The notes beneath the pieces are model-generated. The model did not search any database. It worked only from the letters and a program-made list of their open reading frames with translations, and was not told where the DNA came from. From Nephrocerus scutellatus (Eukaryota > Arthropoda > Insecta > Diptera > Pipunculidae), in NCBI GenBank assembly GCA_947095585.1, contig OX352763.1, positions 44,504,010 through 44,568,009 of the forward strand: a stretch of 64,000 bases of DNA, in the 5' to 3' direction. A program made the position numbers and the translations under genes. Of the stretch, positions 1 through 9,424 are shown one piece after another (the stretch's first letter is position 1; each line of letters opens with the position of its first letter).

Positions 1-145
1 TTCCGTGATTTTTTCGTGAGTTTATCAGACTTTCGCAAGAGGTGGGACACCGTGAAAAATACTTTTGGTGTTACTGGGATTCGAACCACGAACCCCCTGC
101 TCAGAAGTCCATGCTCTTATCTATTGTGCCCCGGCGCCAACTAAA
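1..145 (-). mobile_element. tRNA-derived SINE, head region (cut by window edge)
   Basis: Read on the minus strand, a tRNA-like head starts at about 140 and contains a B-box-like GGTTCGAATCC, followed by GGTGTTACTGG in reverse complement and the body motif shared with the copies at 14445-14730 and 53548-53778. The B box and the common body identify a short retroposon of tRNA origin rather than a tRNA gene, because no acceptor or anticodon stem closes. The 3' tail lies beyond the window start. Confidence 0.6.
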
Positions 146-267
146 ATAAAAATAAAAAACATACATTTTCGAAAAAAAATTCATTTAAAATTTAAACGGA
201 TATAACATCCAAATAAAAACACGACTGTTAAGGATAATACTAAATATTTTTGGTTGGGTTTGATCAA
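146..267. other. AT-rich spacer, nothing recognised
   Basis: A/T-rich sequence between the SINE head and the end of the LINE-2 copy. It may be diverged LINE 3' flank. No ORF or repeat unit is visible. Confidence 0.4.
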
Positions 268-963
268 CCCTTATTATGTTCGACAATATGCTTGGCACAG
301 CGTGGGCGTTAAGGAAAAGGAGAAGAAGAGAGGAGATGTCTATGAGGAGCTTGTGTCTTGAATGTCTGTGGATCATAGTGATGTGGAAAGACAGAGCTTG
401 GCAAAGCATTCCACATACGTGTTGTACGGCTGAAGATCGAATTCCTGAATTTAACTGTACGTCCGAAGATGGGCTTAAGGGTAAACTTATGTGCATTTAG
501 AGCGCCACGAGTATTGCGGTTGAATACAAGGAGAGGTGGCATGCAACTGGCTATTTCTCTTGAGCACCGCTGGTGGAAGAAGCGATAAAACAGTGACAAG
601 CAGGAGACGTTCCTGCGGTGTTCAAGCGAATCAATTGATTTCGCAATGTTTTCGTCACCGATAAGTTTTATCGCACGGTTTTGTATTCTATCTAGTTGAT
701 GCAAGGTGGTTTTAGGCGCACCAGACCAGATATGAATAAAGGCCTTGTAGATAGTAGCCAGATCAGAGGGAGTGAAAAATTTCTTGCACCGATTTAGAAA
801 ACCTAAACATTTCGCAGCATTTTTGGCGACGGTAAATATGTGGTCATTCAAACGAAGCTTGTCGTTGACGCACATACCGAGAATTGCGAGATTTTCAGTT
901 TCCTCGATGCAAGTGCCATTCATGGATAATGGCATGGGATTTGGGATTCGCTTGGACGACAGG
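268..963 (-). pseudogene. LINE-2 copy i, 3' part: reverse-transcriptase C-terminus
   Basis: The minus-strand reading frame 935-309 encodes the C-terminal domain downstream of the RT, with the motifs AKNAAKCLGF, FTPSDLATIYKAF, LDRIQNRAIKLI and LEHRRNVSCLSLFYRF. The same protein occurs at 31070-31709. The segment continues the element at 3802-6228, because the sequence at 963 resumes at 3802 when compared with the uninterrupted copy near 31690. About 20 bp present in that copy are missing at the junction. The end near 268 carries the element's 3' sequence with the conserved 'cacagcgtgggcgtta' block. Confidence 0.75.
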
Positions 964-3801
964 TTTTTTTTTTTTTTTTTTTTTTATATAGAGACTTATT
1001 GCCAAGGGATGACTCCCTGAATGACTTACGTCACGGCAATAAGTTGGGCTAAGCCCTTTATTAAATTCAAAATAAAATAAAAATCGAAAGAATGTGATTT
1101 ACAATATATCACATTCCTCACGTTTGTAGCCGGTTTCAATTTATTTTCTCAGAATTCTCCCTGATTCATTGGAAAAGCAATACGAAAAACGAACACGAAT
1201 TTAGAACGACGCGAGTCCAAATACTTTTATCAATGAATCATGGTCAGGGAAAACTACAAAAAACCTTGACCAAGAAAATATTACAAATTATAAAAATAAT
1301 TTAAAAAATACTGATAAATTTTTTTTTTTTTTTGTTTTTTTTTTTTATATATTAAGAAACAACTTATGAATACTTTAACTATCATCCTTCAAGAACTTGT
1401 TAACGGCTAATTTGAACGCCTGCAGATTATAAGATTCTGGAAACACGTGTTCGACCAATTGATTCCACATCGAAGATACTCTAGGAAAAAAGGAGGATTT
1501 AAAGTGTTGGGTTCTACATGAAAAAAGTTTTAAGGCAAATCTATGTTGATTGCACCTTAAACGAGTGTTTACGTTACTGAGAAAAGGCCCAGGAACTAGA
1601 GAACGGGTTTCTAAAGAACATTTACCGTTGTAAAATTTATAGAAAACAGATAAAGCTCCAACATTTCGTCTGTGCTCCAAAGTATCAAGAGACGAAGTAA
1701 TGGTTACATCGTTTATCAAACGGATAACTCTATTCTGAACACCATCAAGATGAACCAAATGCGATCTTGGAGCACCACCCCACACATATGAATTAGATTC
1801 TAAAATTGGTCTAATATAAGATTTATATAATCTTAACACTTCAGAGGGAGTGAAGTAGAAGTTACAACGTCTTATGAAGCCTAAACATTGGCTAGCTCTT
1901 TTTGAAATTTCATAAATATGTTCTTTCCAAGAAAGATCACTTGATACTTTTAAACCTAACAACTTAAGTGAATCAGATCTCGCAATTGAGGTACCATTAA
2001 TAACAGGAGGAACATAATGTTGAGTTGTCTTCTGAGAAAAAAGGCAAGACTGGAATTTATTTGGGTTAAATTCTACTCTGTTAGAAATGCCCCAATCAAG
2101 AATGATTTGAATATTAGACAGAATAGTCAAATTCATTAATTCACGCGAACCATTCAAGCGAGAATTACATTCTTTTTGATTGTCAAACTCAATGGAGGCC
2201 GATAGTGTTGTATCATCAGCAAATGAATGGATATCACAGGTTGTAGAAGACAATAGGTCGTTGATATATATCAAGAAGAGCGTGGGAGACAAGGATGATC
2301 CTTGAGGCACGCCAGCATTGATCCCATGTGAATCTGAAGATATACCATTTAATACAACTTTTATTTTACGGTTCCATAAATAATTCTCAATCCATGTAAT
2401 GAGAGAGGAGTGTAAATTCAGCGCACGAATCTTATTAATAAGACAATCATGCCATACTCTATCAAAAGCTTTAGCAATATCTAAGGAAACAACGCTTGAT
2501 TCACCTAGGTTTTCAATGCTTCGCTCCAAACAATGAGTCATGCACGTCATTAGTTCGCCTGAAGATCGATTTTTACGAAATCCATACTGAACATCGGATA
2601 AAAGAACATTCGAATCCAGATAGTTCATTAGTCTGAAATTAACGATAGATTCCATTACCTTCGATAGAACCGACAACAAAGCAATAGGTCGGTAGTTCGT
2701 AGGTGCCGATTTATCACCTTTTTTCGGAACGGGTTGAATATTTGCTATTTTCCAAAATGATGGAAAAACACCTGTCTTCATTGAGAGATGAAACAATTTG
2801 CTAAGCGGTTTTGCCAAAGTATGATGACAACTTTTCAATACTAATGGCGGAATACCGTCGGGGCCAGTCGCTTTATTGGGGTCAAGTTCTTTCAGAATCT
2901 TTGAAACAACCCGTTTCCGAAAATAGATTTTAGACATACCTGGGCCTAGATTCGGGAGAATTGGGGGGCTTTGATTAGTTAAAGGAAGAGTAGACGCACC
3001 AGCGAAATGAGAAGCTAAGAGATTAGCTTTCTCAATATTAGTTCTATAATGAATACCATTATGAAATAAAGAAGGAATAGACGAAGTATTGTCTGCAAAG
3101 TTTCTTTTAACCAATGCAGCAAACGACCAAAAGCTTCGACTGTTTGAATCAGAATCCAATATTTTTCGCATGCTATCTCGAATCTTAAGGTCATATATTA
3201 TTTTGGACCTTTTCAATATAGCGTTTGATCTGTTTCTAGCTATTCGAAACTTTACAAGGTTTTCTTCAGAAGTGCAATTAACGTAGTCCAAATGGGCTGC
3301 TTTTTTACACGCGACTGATGACCTGCAATGTTCGTTAAACCATTTATTTTTATGAGTATTTTTCTTTTTAAATGAAGAAGGAATGCAATTTTTCATTCCT
3401 AGCAAAATTGTTGACGTGATAAGTTGTGATGCTTCATTAGCATTATTGCTGGAAAAACAGGTTGACCAATCAAATGAGCTATAAAATTGGTTCAGGAGCT
3501 CCCAGTTAGCATTTTTATAGTGCCAGAGTAGCCTTTTACTTGTAGTCTCTATAAGGGCTGGTGATATTGAAAATTTGGCAACTATCAAAGCATGGTCAGA
3601 AAGACCTAATGGAGCAGATACATCAATTGAATATTTATCAGGCATAGTTGTAAGAAATAAATCTAAAAGGTGAGGTGATTGACCAGTAGTATCGGGATAC
3701 CTAGTTGGCTTATCAACGAGTTGGGTGAAAAGATTAACATTTGAAAATAGTTCTGCGGTTTCACCTGATCGATCTCTACCATTCGAATAGGTCAACCATG
3801 A
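964..3801 (-). mobile_element. LINE-1 copy A, 5'-truncated non-LTR retrotransposon
   Basis: On the minus strand this runs from a truncated endonuclease domain at 3801 through a full RT to a 3' UTR and a poly(A) tail, seen as a T-run at 964-985. Sequence and 3' UTR match the + strand copy at 39662-42964 nearly base for base. It sits inside LINE-2 copy i. No target-site duplication is seen and about 20 bp of the host element are lost, which fits an atypical 5' truncated insertion. Confidence 0.88.
1375..3801 (-). CDS. LINE-1 copy A endonuclease (partial)/reverse transcriptase ORF
   Basis: Open reading frame of about 808 codons on the minus strand that lacks the first ~150 residues of the endonuclease. 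It retains the distal endonuclease part with the SDH motif (PLGLSDHALIV), the RT fingers and palm (NKATGPDGIPPLVLK, NYRPIALLSVLSKVMES, AGVPQGSSLSPTLF, FADDTTL catalytic box) and the C-terminal domain. An ATG-initiated frame of 819 codons begins at 3834 only because the frame runs fortuitously into the disrupted LINE-2. It differs from the copy at 39662-42553 at about half a dozen residues. The RT looks intact but the element cannot encode a complete endonuclease. Clade is probably within the jockey/CR1 group, inferred from motif style only. Confidence 0.85.
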   Translation of the reverse strand, partial: SWLTYSNGRDRSGETAELFSNVNLFTQLVDKPTRYPDTTGQSPHLLDLFLTTMPDKYSIDVSAPLGLSDHALIVAKFSISPALIETTSKRLLWHYKNANWELLNQFYSSFDWSTCFSSNNANEASQLITSTILLGMKNCIPSSFKKKNTHKNKWFNEHCRSSVACKKAAHLDYVNCTSEENLVKFRIARNRSNAILKRSKIIYDLKIRDSMRKILDSDSNSRSFWSFAALVKRNFADNTSSIPSLFHNGIHYRTNIEKANLLASHFAGASTLPLTNQSPPILPNLGPGMSKIYFRKRVVSKILKELDPNKATGPDGIPPLVLKSCHHTLAKPLSKLFHLSMKTGVFPSFWKIANIQPVPKKGDKSAPTNYRPIALLSVLSKVMESIVNFRLMNYLDSNVLLSDVQYGFRKNRSSGELMTCMTHCLERSIENLGESSVVSLDIAKAFDRVWHDCLINKIRALNLHSSLITWIENYLWNRKIKVVLNGISSDSHGINAGVPQGSSLSPTLFLIYINDLLSSTTCDIHSFADDTTLSASIEFDNQKECNSRLNGSRELMNLTILSNIQIILDWGISNRVEFNPNKFQSCLFSQKTTQHYVPPVINGTSIARSDSLKLLGLKVSSDLSWKEHIYEISKRASQCLGFIRRCNFYFTPSEVLRLYKSYIRPILESNSYVWGGAPRSHLVHLDGVQNRVIRLINDVTITSSLDTLEHRRNVGALSVFYKFYNGKCSLETRSLVPGPFLSNVNTRLRCNQHRFALKLFSCRTQHFKSSFFPRVSSMWNQLVEHVFPESYNLQAFKLAVNKFLKDDS

Positions 3802-6228
3802 AGCGTTAAATTCTACTCGATTGTTTTTCCCCATTTTATTATGCTGTCTAGGTCAGAGTTTAACGTGCTTAACATACGAAGTTTCTTGAGTTCCACATGA
3901 GATGTGGTGGAACGTTTCTAAAAATTATATGAGAAGCTGAGAGTGCTGTCGTCATCGAAGGAGTGAATTGGATTAGAAGTCACAGATAAGAGATCATTAA
4001 TAAAAATGAGAAAGAGTTTCGGGGACAGAACAGAGCCCTGGGGAACGCCAGCATTTATGTGGTGTATTTCAGACTTGAATCCGTCCAAAACAACTTGAAT
4101 TGAGCGGTCCAAAAGATAGCTTCTAATCCAATGAAGCAGTTTATCATCGACACCAAAGGCACGCATTTTTGACAAAAGAGCTTGATGCCAAACTCTGTCA
4201 AATGCCTTAGAAATATCGAGTGCAACAGCTTTGCTTTCACCAAATTGATGCAAAGACCGGTTCCACTCTTTGGTGAGATATACCATCAAATAACCAGTGG
4301 AACATTGCCCACGAAATCCGTACTGCCGGTCACTAAGGATTTCATTGGTTTCAAGATATTTCATGAGCTGAAAATTTATCAGCGTTTCCATGACCTTGGA
4401 AAGAATGGATGTAAGTGCTATGGGTCGGTACGAAGAAGGAGAAGACTGCTCGCCTTTTTTGGGTATGGGCTGGACAAAGGCTGTTTTCCAACTTCTCGGG
4501 AAGAGCCCAGAAGAATAGGATAGATGGAAAAGCTTACGCAATGATAATGCCAGCTTGGAAGAACACCTCTTCAGAACTAATGGGGAAATACCATCTGGCC
4601 CAGCGGATTTGTGAATGTTGAGCTCGTTTAAAACTCTAGCAAATGCACGAGTACGAATGAAGATCTGTCCCATAGAGTGTTCAATACTCGGGGGTGCAGG
4701 CGGCATCAATGCACAATCTGGAAGCGTGGAGCTAGCTGCAAAATGTGCAGCAAACAGATTGGCTTTGTCTTTAGAGTTGACAACTGGAGTATCATTATAA
4801 ATGAGCGTTGGAATGGACGACGAGGCTGTATTTTTGATTCTTTTCGCGAATGACCAAAAATTTTTACTACCTTTGGGACATTGTAGTATTTTTTGCCTCA
4901 ATTTTCGGTCGTAGGCGAATTTGACTCGCCGAAGATGAGCATTGCAATAATTTCTGGCTCGTTTAAACTTTTTTCGGTTTTCCTCTGTTGGGTTTGCTTT
5001 GTAAAACCGAAAGCATACCTCTCTAATCCTAGAAGCCTCTTTACAGCTCGAGTCGTACCATCCATCATCTTTCGGTTTGATAGACTTATCCCTGAAGGGG
5101 ATAAACTTTTTCATGCCAATAAGAATGATGTTTGTGATTGCATCAGCGGCGGCATCCACGTTGTTATCGCGAAACAATAGCGACCAGTTATAACTCCCAA
5201 AGAAGTTGTTAAGGCCGTCCCAATTGGCTTTCTCGTATTGCCAAACTGTTTTTTTGGGAGTTTTTTCTCTAACTGTGTGGTTTATTAACGAGAAATTAGC
5301 TGATACAACACAATGGTCAGGTAATTATCAGGACGAGAGGTAAGGAACAAGTCAAGGGTGTTTGCGGAATGATTTGCAATGTCAGGTATTCGTGTAGGCT
5401 CATTTACAAGCTGATTTAGGTGATTTAAGTCAGCAAACAATTCAACATCCATTCCTACGGGTGTTGTCTGGCCAGAATGGCGAAGCCACCCAGAATTGTG
5501 TACATTGAAATCGCCCGCAATAACGATTTCAGTGTTCATCATTTCTGACAATTCTTGCAATTGAGTCAGACAGTGCATCAATCTCGTGATTGGAACATTG
5601 GCTTAATTGAGGCAAAAGTTTGGATGCAACATCACTACTGACATAAATTGCGAGCCCGCGTCCACGCAGATTTAAATCTGAAGTATCAGAATTCACAAAT
5701 ACCTGCGTTTCGCTTAGTGCCAGAATTGCTGGACTGTGGAAATTAACATAAGCAAAAACAGCGAAAAAATTCGTTCTCAGCCCACGTATGTTGCTGATAT
5801 CCACTCGGAAACTACACATAACTACAAAAACAAACACACAAATCACAACTTACCGCTTCTTTTAACCGAATTGAGAAGAGTACGTCTCAAATTGGATTAT
5901 CAACACAAGTTGTCGCCAGTGTTATGCCTTCACGACAAAATGAGTTAAATCACCAAAAGAAACAAATACTCACAATCCGTTATTCTTAAAGCTAAAGAAT
6001 TAGATCATAAACAAACTGCCGCATGAAAAAACATACGACAGTTACGTTTCACATAAATTCTTTAGCTTCGCTGGTGATGATGGAGCACAAAGGACGCACA
6101 CACTGCACTTTACACTTCGATCACGCGAACCGTTGGTTTAGCGCAACCACACAACGCGATGAAGTTGTTTGTTTTGGTTTTTCACTCGCGTGCGCTGGCG
6201 AGCAGCACGTCTGTGCACAGCGGCGTTT
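3802..6228 (-). pseudogene. LINE-2 copy i, 5' part: 5' UTR, endonuclease and reverse transcriptase (decayed)
   Basis: Minus-strand pieces read in order: 5' UTR (about 6228-5850), endonuclease N-terminus (VDISNIRGLRTNFFAV, LALSETQ; 5846-5600), endonuclease middle ([23 protein letters not shown]; 5581-5285) and RT (5177-3918, including [46 protein letters not shown]). A deletion removes part of the endonuclease near 5600 and frameshifts lie near 5580 and 5280. The RT catalytic box reads FDDD instead of the FADD seen in the copies at 14160 and 31850, so this copy is probably catalytically dead. The 5' UTR matches 34632-35020. Confidence 0.82.
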
Positions 6229-6239
6229 GGGAGACAACT

Positions 6240-7640
6240 CAACTCCTGTCTCAAGACAGGATAGAGGAGAAAATCTTATACGCAGTATTTAACAACGTTA
6301 TACCACGATAATTGCTGCATTTTGTGATATCTCCAATCCTTTGTATGGAACACAGGATGCCTCTTCGCCATTCTTTTGGCATCGGTTCTTCCTCCCATAC
6401 TTGCACTATTATTTCATGAATTGCTTGCTTCGCGTGCCCGCGTTCTATGAGATTGTTGCATTGCTCGGTACGCAACATTCTTACGTTCAGTCGCTAGCTT
6501 ACATTCGTCACCGAACCAGTCGTTCCGATCTCTATTATGACTACTGCCTAAGATGGATTCAGCAGTTCTAATTAAAGTATTCTTAAGGCGTGTCCATTTC
6601 TCTTCTACGCCCGGAATCTCAGCCCCAGGATTTACTCTCCCTGCATTTAGGGCGAGTCCTATCGCTTGACTGTTATTGTTTCTGGTTTCTTCGTTGCGAA
6701 GGGCAGCCGTGTTGACTCGAATCTGACTCGCGGATGCAGTCTTTCGTAATGATGAAATCCGCGCTCGGAGCACCATACCAAGAAGATAGTGGTCCGAGTC
6801 TACGTTGGCACCTCGGTACGTACGTAGCGTTATCAGGTTCGGGTTGTTGTCTATCTGGTTGCGAGTGGCTCCATCAGGAGATACCCAGGTGGCTTTATAG
6901 ATATTTTTACGTGCAAACCTTGTACTCGCAACGACCAAATTATTGCTTGCTGCCTTCTCTATAACTCGTTGTCCATTGTCATTAGTGTTCTCGTGTAAGC
7001 TATGGATGCCAATGTACTGCCTGAATACTGGCTCCCTACCTATTTTAGCATTCATATCCACCAGAATGATTTTTACATCATACTGAGGGCAGGCATGGAG
7101 TTCCCGTTCGACTGATTCAAAAAATTCTTCTTTTTCATCATGAGGGGAATCCTCTGTAGGTGCGAATATGAGGTTTATGTTTTTAAATCTGGTGCATAGC
7201 CGTTCATTTATTGCTTTAAAGCCGATAACGGTGGGTTTCATTATTTTGCTGACTAGAAAGCCGACCCCGAGCACATGATGTCTTGCATGACAGCTGTAAT
7301 ATATGTCATATTCTAATTTTTGTAAGACACTGTTTGTGCTATTATGTCAGCCGTATATTTATACAGGGTATCGGTCAGCTGCTGTGCAGCTCGAGCTCTA
7401 TACAGTGAGCGTACGTTCAATGAGAAAATTCCTAAATCCATTGCATCCATTCAGCTTTTCCTGCATTGTGGGAAAATTACCGGCGGCCACCACGTGGAGG
7501 TTTGATCGCACTTTCACCAGTCAGAGATAGTTACGGCCACTTGCAATTCTGATGCATTTTGTGTTATTCCCCTTATTCTGCTGATGACTGATCGCCCCTC
7601 CCGTACGACGTTTATACAGGGGCCGGCGATCGAATTGTTA
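6240..7640 (-). pseudogene. RTE-type LINE fragment (endonuclease plus start of RT)
   Basis: The minus-strand frame 7274-6414 carries an AP-endonuclease of the 'craniofacial development protein 2-like' type: GVGFLVSKIMKPTVIGF, INERLCTRF, IILVDMNAKIGRE, ATWVSPDGATRNQID, SDHYLLGM. The end of this type of protein (DRNDWFGDECKLATERKN) also occurs decayed at 43400. A second frame, 6478-6251, holds the RT entry motif (MPKEWRRGILCSI, CSNYRGITLLNTAYKI). The sequence between them has an internal deletion. The N-terminus continues with frameshifts to about 7640. Such endonucleases are known from RTE-clade elements. Inactive remnant. Confidence 0.7.
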
Positions 7641-7735
7641 CTAAATCAAAAGCTGTAATTTCGTCATTAAAGAATTTCAACATTTCAAATTTTATGTAAA
7701 ACACGTTACATTATAGCCACCTTTGCGCGTACATA

Positions 7736-7858
7736 TTCACTTCACATATCACATATGTGCATAGAAAACTCATCTTTCCTCTCCCTAATTTCCTAACGCC
7801 CACGCTGTGCTAATCATTTTAAGGGTGCAAATACTTTAAGCGTGTGTACATTATAAAA
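7736..7858 (+). mobile_element. LINE-2 3' end, severely 5'-truncated
   Basis: Shares the terminal block (cccacgctgtgctaa, gggtgcaaat, gcgtgtgtacattataaaaa) with the LINE-2 3' ends near 11460-11580 and 12660-12790 and with the reverse complement near 31000-31080. It ends in a short A-run that abuts the mariner-like remnant. Confidence 0.65.
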
Positions 7859-8330
7859 AAACCAAGACCAAGGGAGAAGTCCATTGGACTCAAGTCTGGT
7901 CTGTATGGACGCCATTGTTGCAAAGAATTGAAATTTGGAACGTGGCTTTGTAAAAATTGTTGTGTTAAACGAGCTTTATATGATAATACTGAGTTCTGTT
8001 GGAATGTCCAGCGGTTGTTACCGAATTTTTTGTGTATGCAAGGTAGCATCACCTTGACGCTCTGATCGATAAACACTAGAGGAGTTACAGCTGTCCAAAC
8101 CAACACAGAAGCCAAGTTGACGAGATCGTTACGTTCGTGCAGACGTTTTGAGCCGTTGTTAAATCTTTCACTCTTTTGTATCTTGTCGGGCTTTAATTGA
8201 AGTTCATTTTTCAGTATCCGTCGAATTCTTCTATCGGACACGTGTAGTTTTTGGGTTTTTTTTTTGCGATTTTGTGGTAGATTTCGCTTAATTCGTGCCT
8301 TCACTTTGCGAACCATTTCTGGTTATGTCG
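7859..8330 (-). pseudogene. Tc1/mariner-type transposase remnant
   Basis: The minus-strand frame 8316-7819 gives a short protein with an N-terminal HTH-like segment (SDRRIRRILKNE), the block SVLVWTAVTPLVFIDQSVKV, then NNRWTFQQNSVLSYKARL and WRPYRPDLSPMDFSL. These are the second and third catalytic blocks of DDE transposases of the IS630/Tc1/mariner superfamily (FQQDSAPAH and PPYSPDLNPMD in living members). The D of FQQD is N here and an internal stretch is missing, so the copy is dead. The LINE-2 tail at 7736-7858 truncates it. Confidence 0.72.
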
Positions 8331-8404
8331 CTGTTTTTAGACGTTAGTTTGCAACAACACATTTAAGAATGAATTGCTGAATCATCTCTTTTCTGACTTC
8401 CACC

Positions 8405-8600
8405 TCTCTGGGTTGTTAATAAGCAGACGAACATCCACATGCCATTCACACTATTACATGCTCGAAAAGTGACTCTTTGGTGCCAATTGTGGCCAGGCGG
8501 CGTCATTGGATTATACTTTTTTGTAAATGATAATCGGACTGTAACAGTTAATGGTGAGCGCTATAGGCGTATGATAAGTGATTATTTATTTATGAAATGC
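8405..8600 (+). pseudogene. Second Tc1/mariner-type transposase fragment
   Basis: The plus frame contains HARKVTLWCQLWPGGVIG, then LYFFVNDNRTVTVNGERYRR, the central catalytic-core stretch of an IS630/mariner-type DDE transposase common in insects (the VTVWCG...GPYFFE...VNGERYR pattern). Only this part remains, and the third catalytic block is absent. It is on the opposite strand to the remnant at 7859-8330 and is a different subfamily, so the two are independent insertions. Confidence 0.55.
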
Positions 8601-9307
8601 CTAAAATTTTCAATTAATAAAAAATTCGAAAGATTTCGTTTAATTTGTGATTTTTTTGTATTTCTAAGAAAATTTGGAAACTGCAGTTGGATCACCCTTT
8701 ACTTTGACTCGGTTTCGGAATTGTGACGATTGCTTTTGAAGTGGTTTGATACGTTTTGGAAGTCCGCCATAATTTTGAAAATTGTAAATAAACAAAAAAC
8801 TTCAGAACTATTATCATTTTTGAGCAATTCCCGGCTTCGCAAAGAATCGATAAAAGTTCACACACGGAATTTGTAATATTATTTTGACCGTTTAAACTTG
8901 GTTTTGTTTTTCATTCCTCGTTTACCGATCTGCACCACGTTGAAATAAGGGATTTCATTGCATTGCATGTTTTGCAAATGAACATTCTTTTCGCCTTGGG
9001 GAATTTTTCGATTATATGCAACTATCTTTATCTACGTGATGTCTAAAGGTTCCATATACCGTCGCAGATTTATCAAGAAAGTCATTATTATTTAATACTT
9101 CTAGACTAAGCCTAGCGTATCTTTAAATCTTGTTCGTTGATTTCAATTTAATTTGTTCTAATTTGTTTGTCATTTGTACAAATATATTCTTAAAATGAAA
9201 CAATAAATAACCGATATCCTCGTTCGTACTCGTAAATCGTCCTCTCATTAATATACCATCTTTGCTACATCGAATCTACTGCTTCGAAATTCCAAAATCA
9301 AACAAAG
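8601..9307. other. sws intron sequence upstream of the first visible exon
   Basis: AT-rich, no recognisable repeat or ORF. It ends in the 3' splice site 'aaatcaaacaaag' at 9307. The polypyrimidine tract here is weak; the T/C-rich 'cctctcattaatataccatctttgct' lies about 40-65 nt upstream. Confidence 0.5.
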
Positions 9308-9424
9308 GATCCCTTTGGCGATTTGTGCGAGCATCAATGTCTCTAAGCGGTTATATGCCACCGCTGTGTGATCCAAAAGATGGACACCTATTGCTGGACG
9401 GTGGATATGTAAATAACTTACCAG
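9308..9424 (+). CDS. sws: sws alternative exon a (NTE-canonical version)
   Basis: 117 nt with phase 1 at both ends: it begins with the last two bases of a Gly codon after AG at 9306-9307 and ends CCAG|GTAATT. It encodes 39 residues including [34 protein letters not shown]. The DG[G/A] motif bearing the catalytic-dyad Asp of patatin-type hydrolases is intact (DGG). The wording follows the usual animal NTE form. It is 7.1 kb upstream of exon b and has the same length and phase, so it is an alternative or duplicate version of the same exon. Confidence 0.88.

Noticed and set aside
62..140. Possible tRNA gene on the minus strand
   Set aside because: B box present, but no foldable cloverleaf; the same text recurs with a common non-tRNA body at 14445 and 53548, so it is a SINE head.
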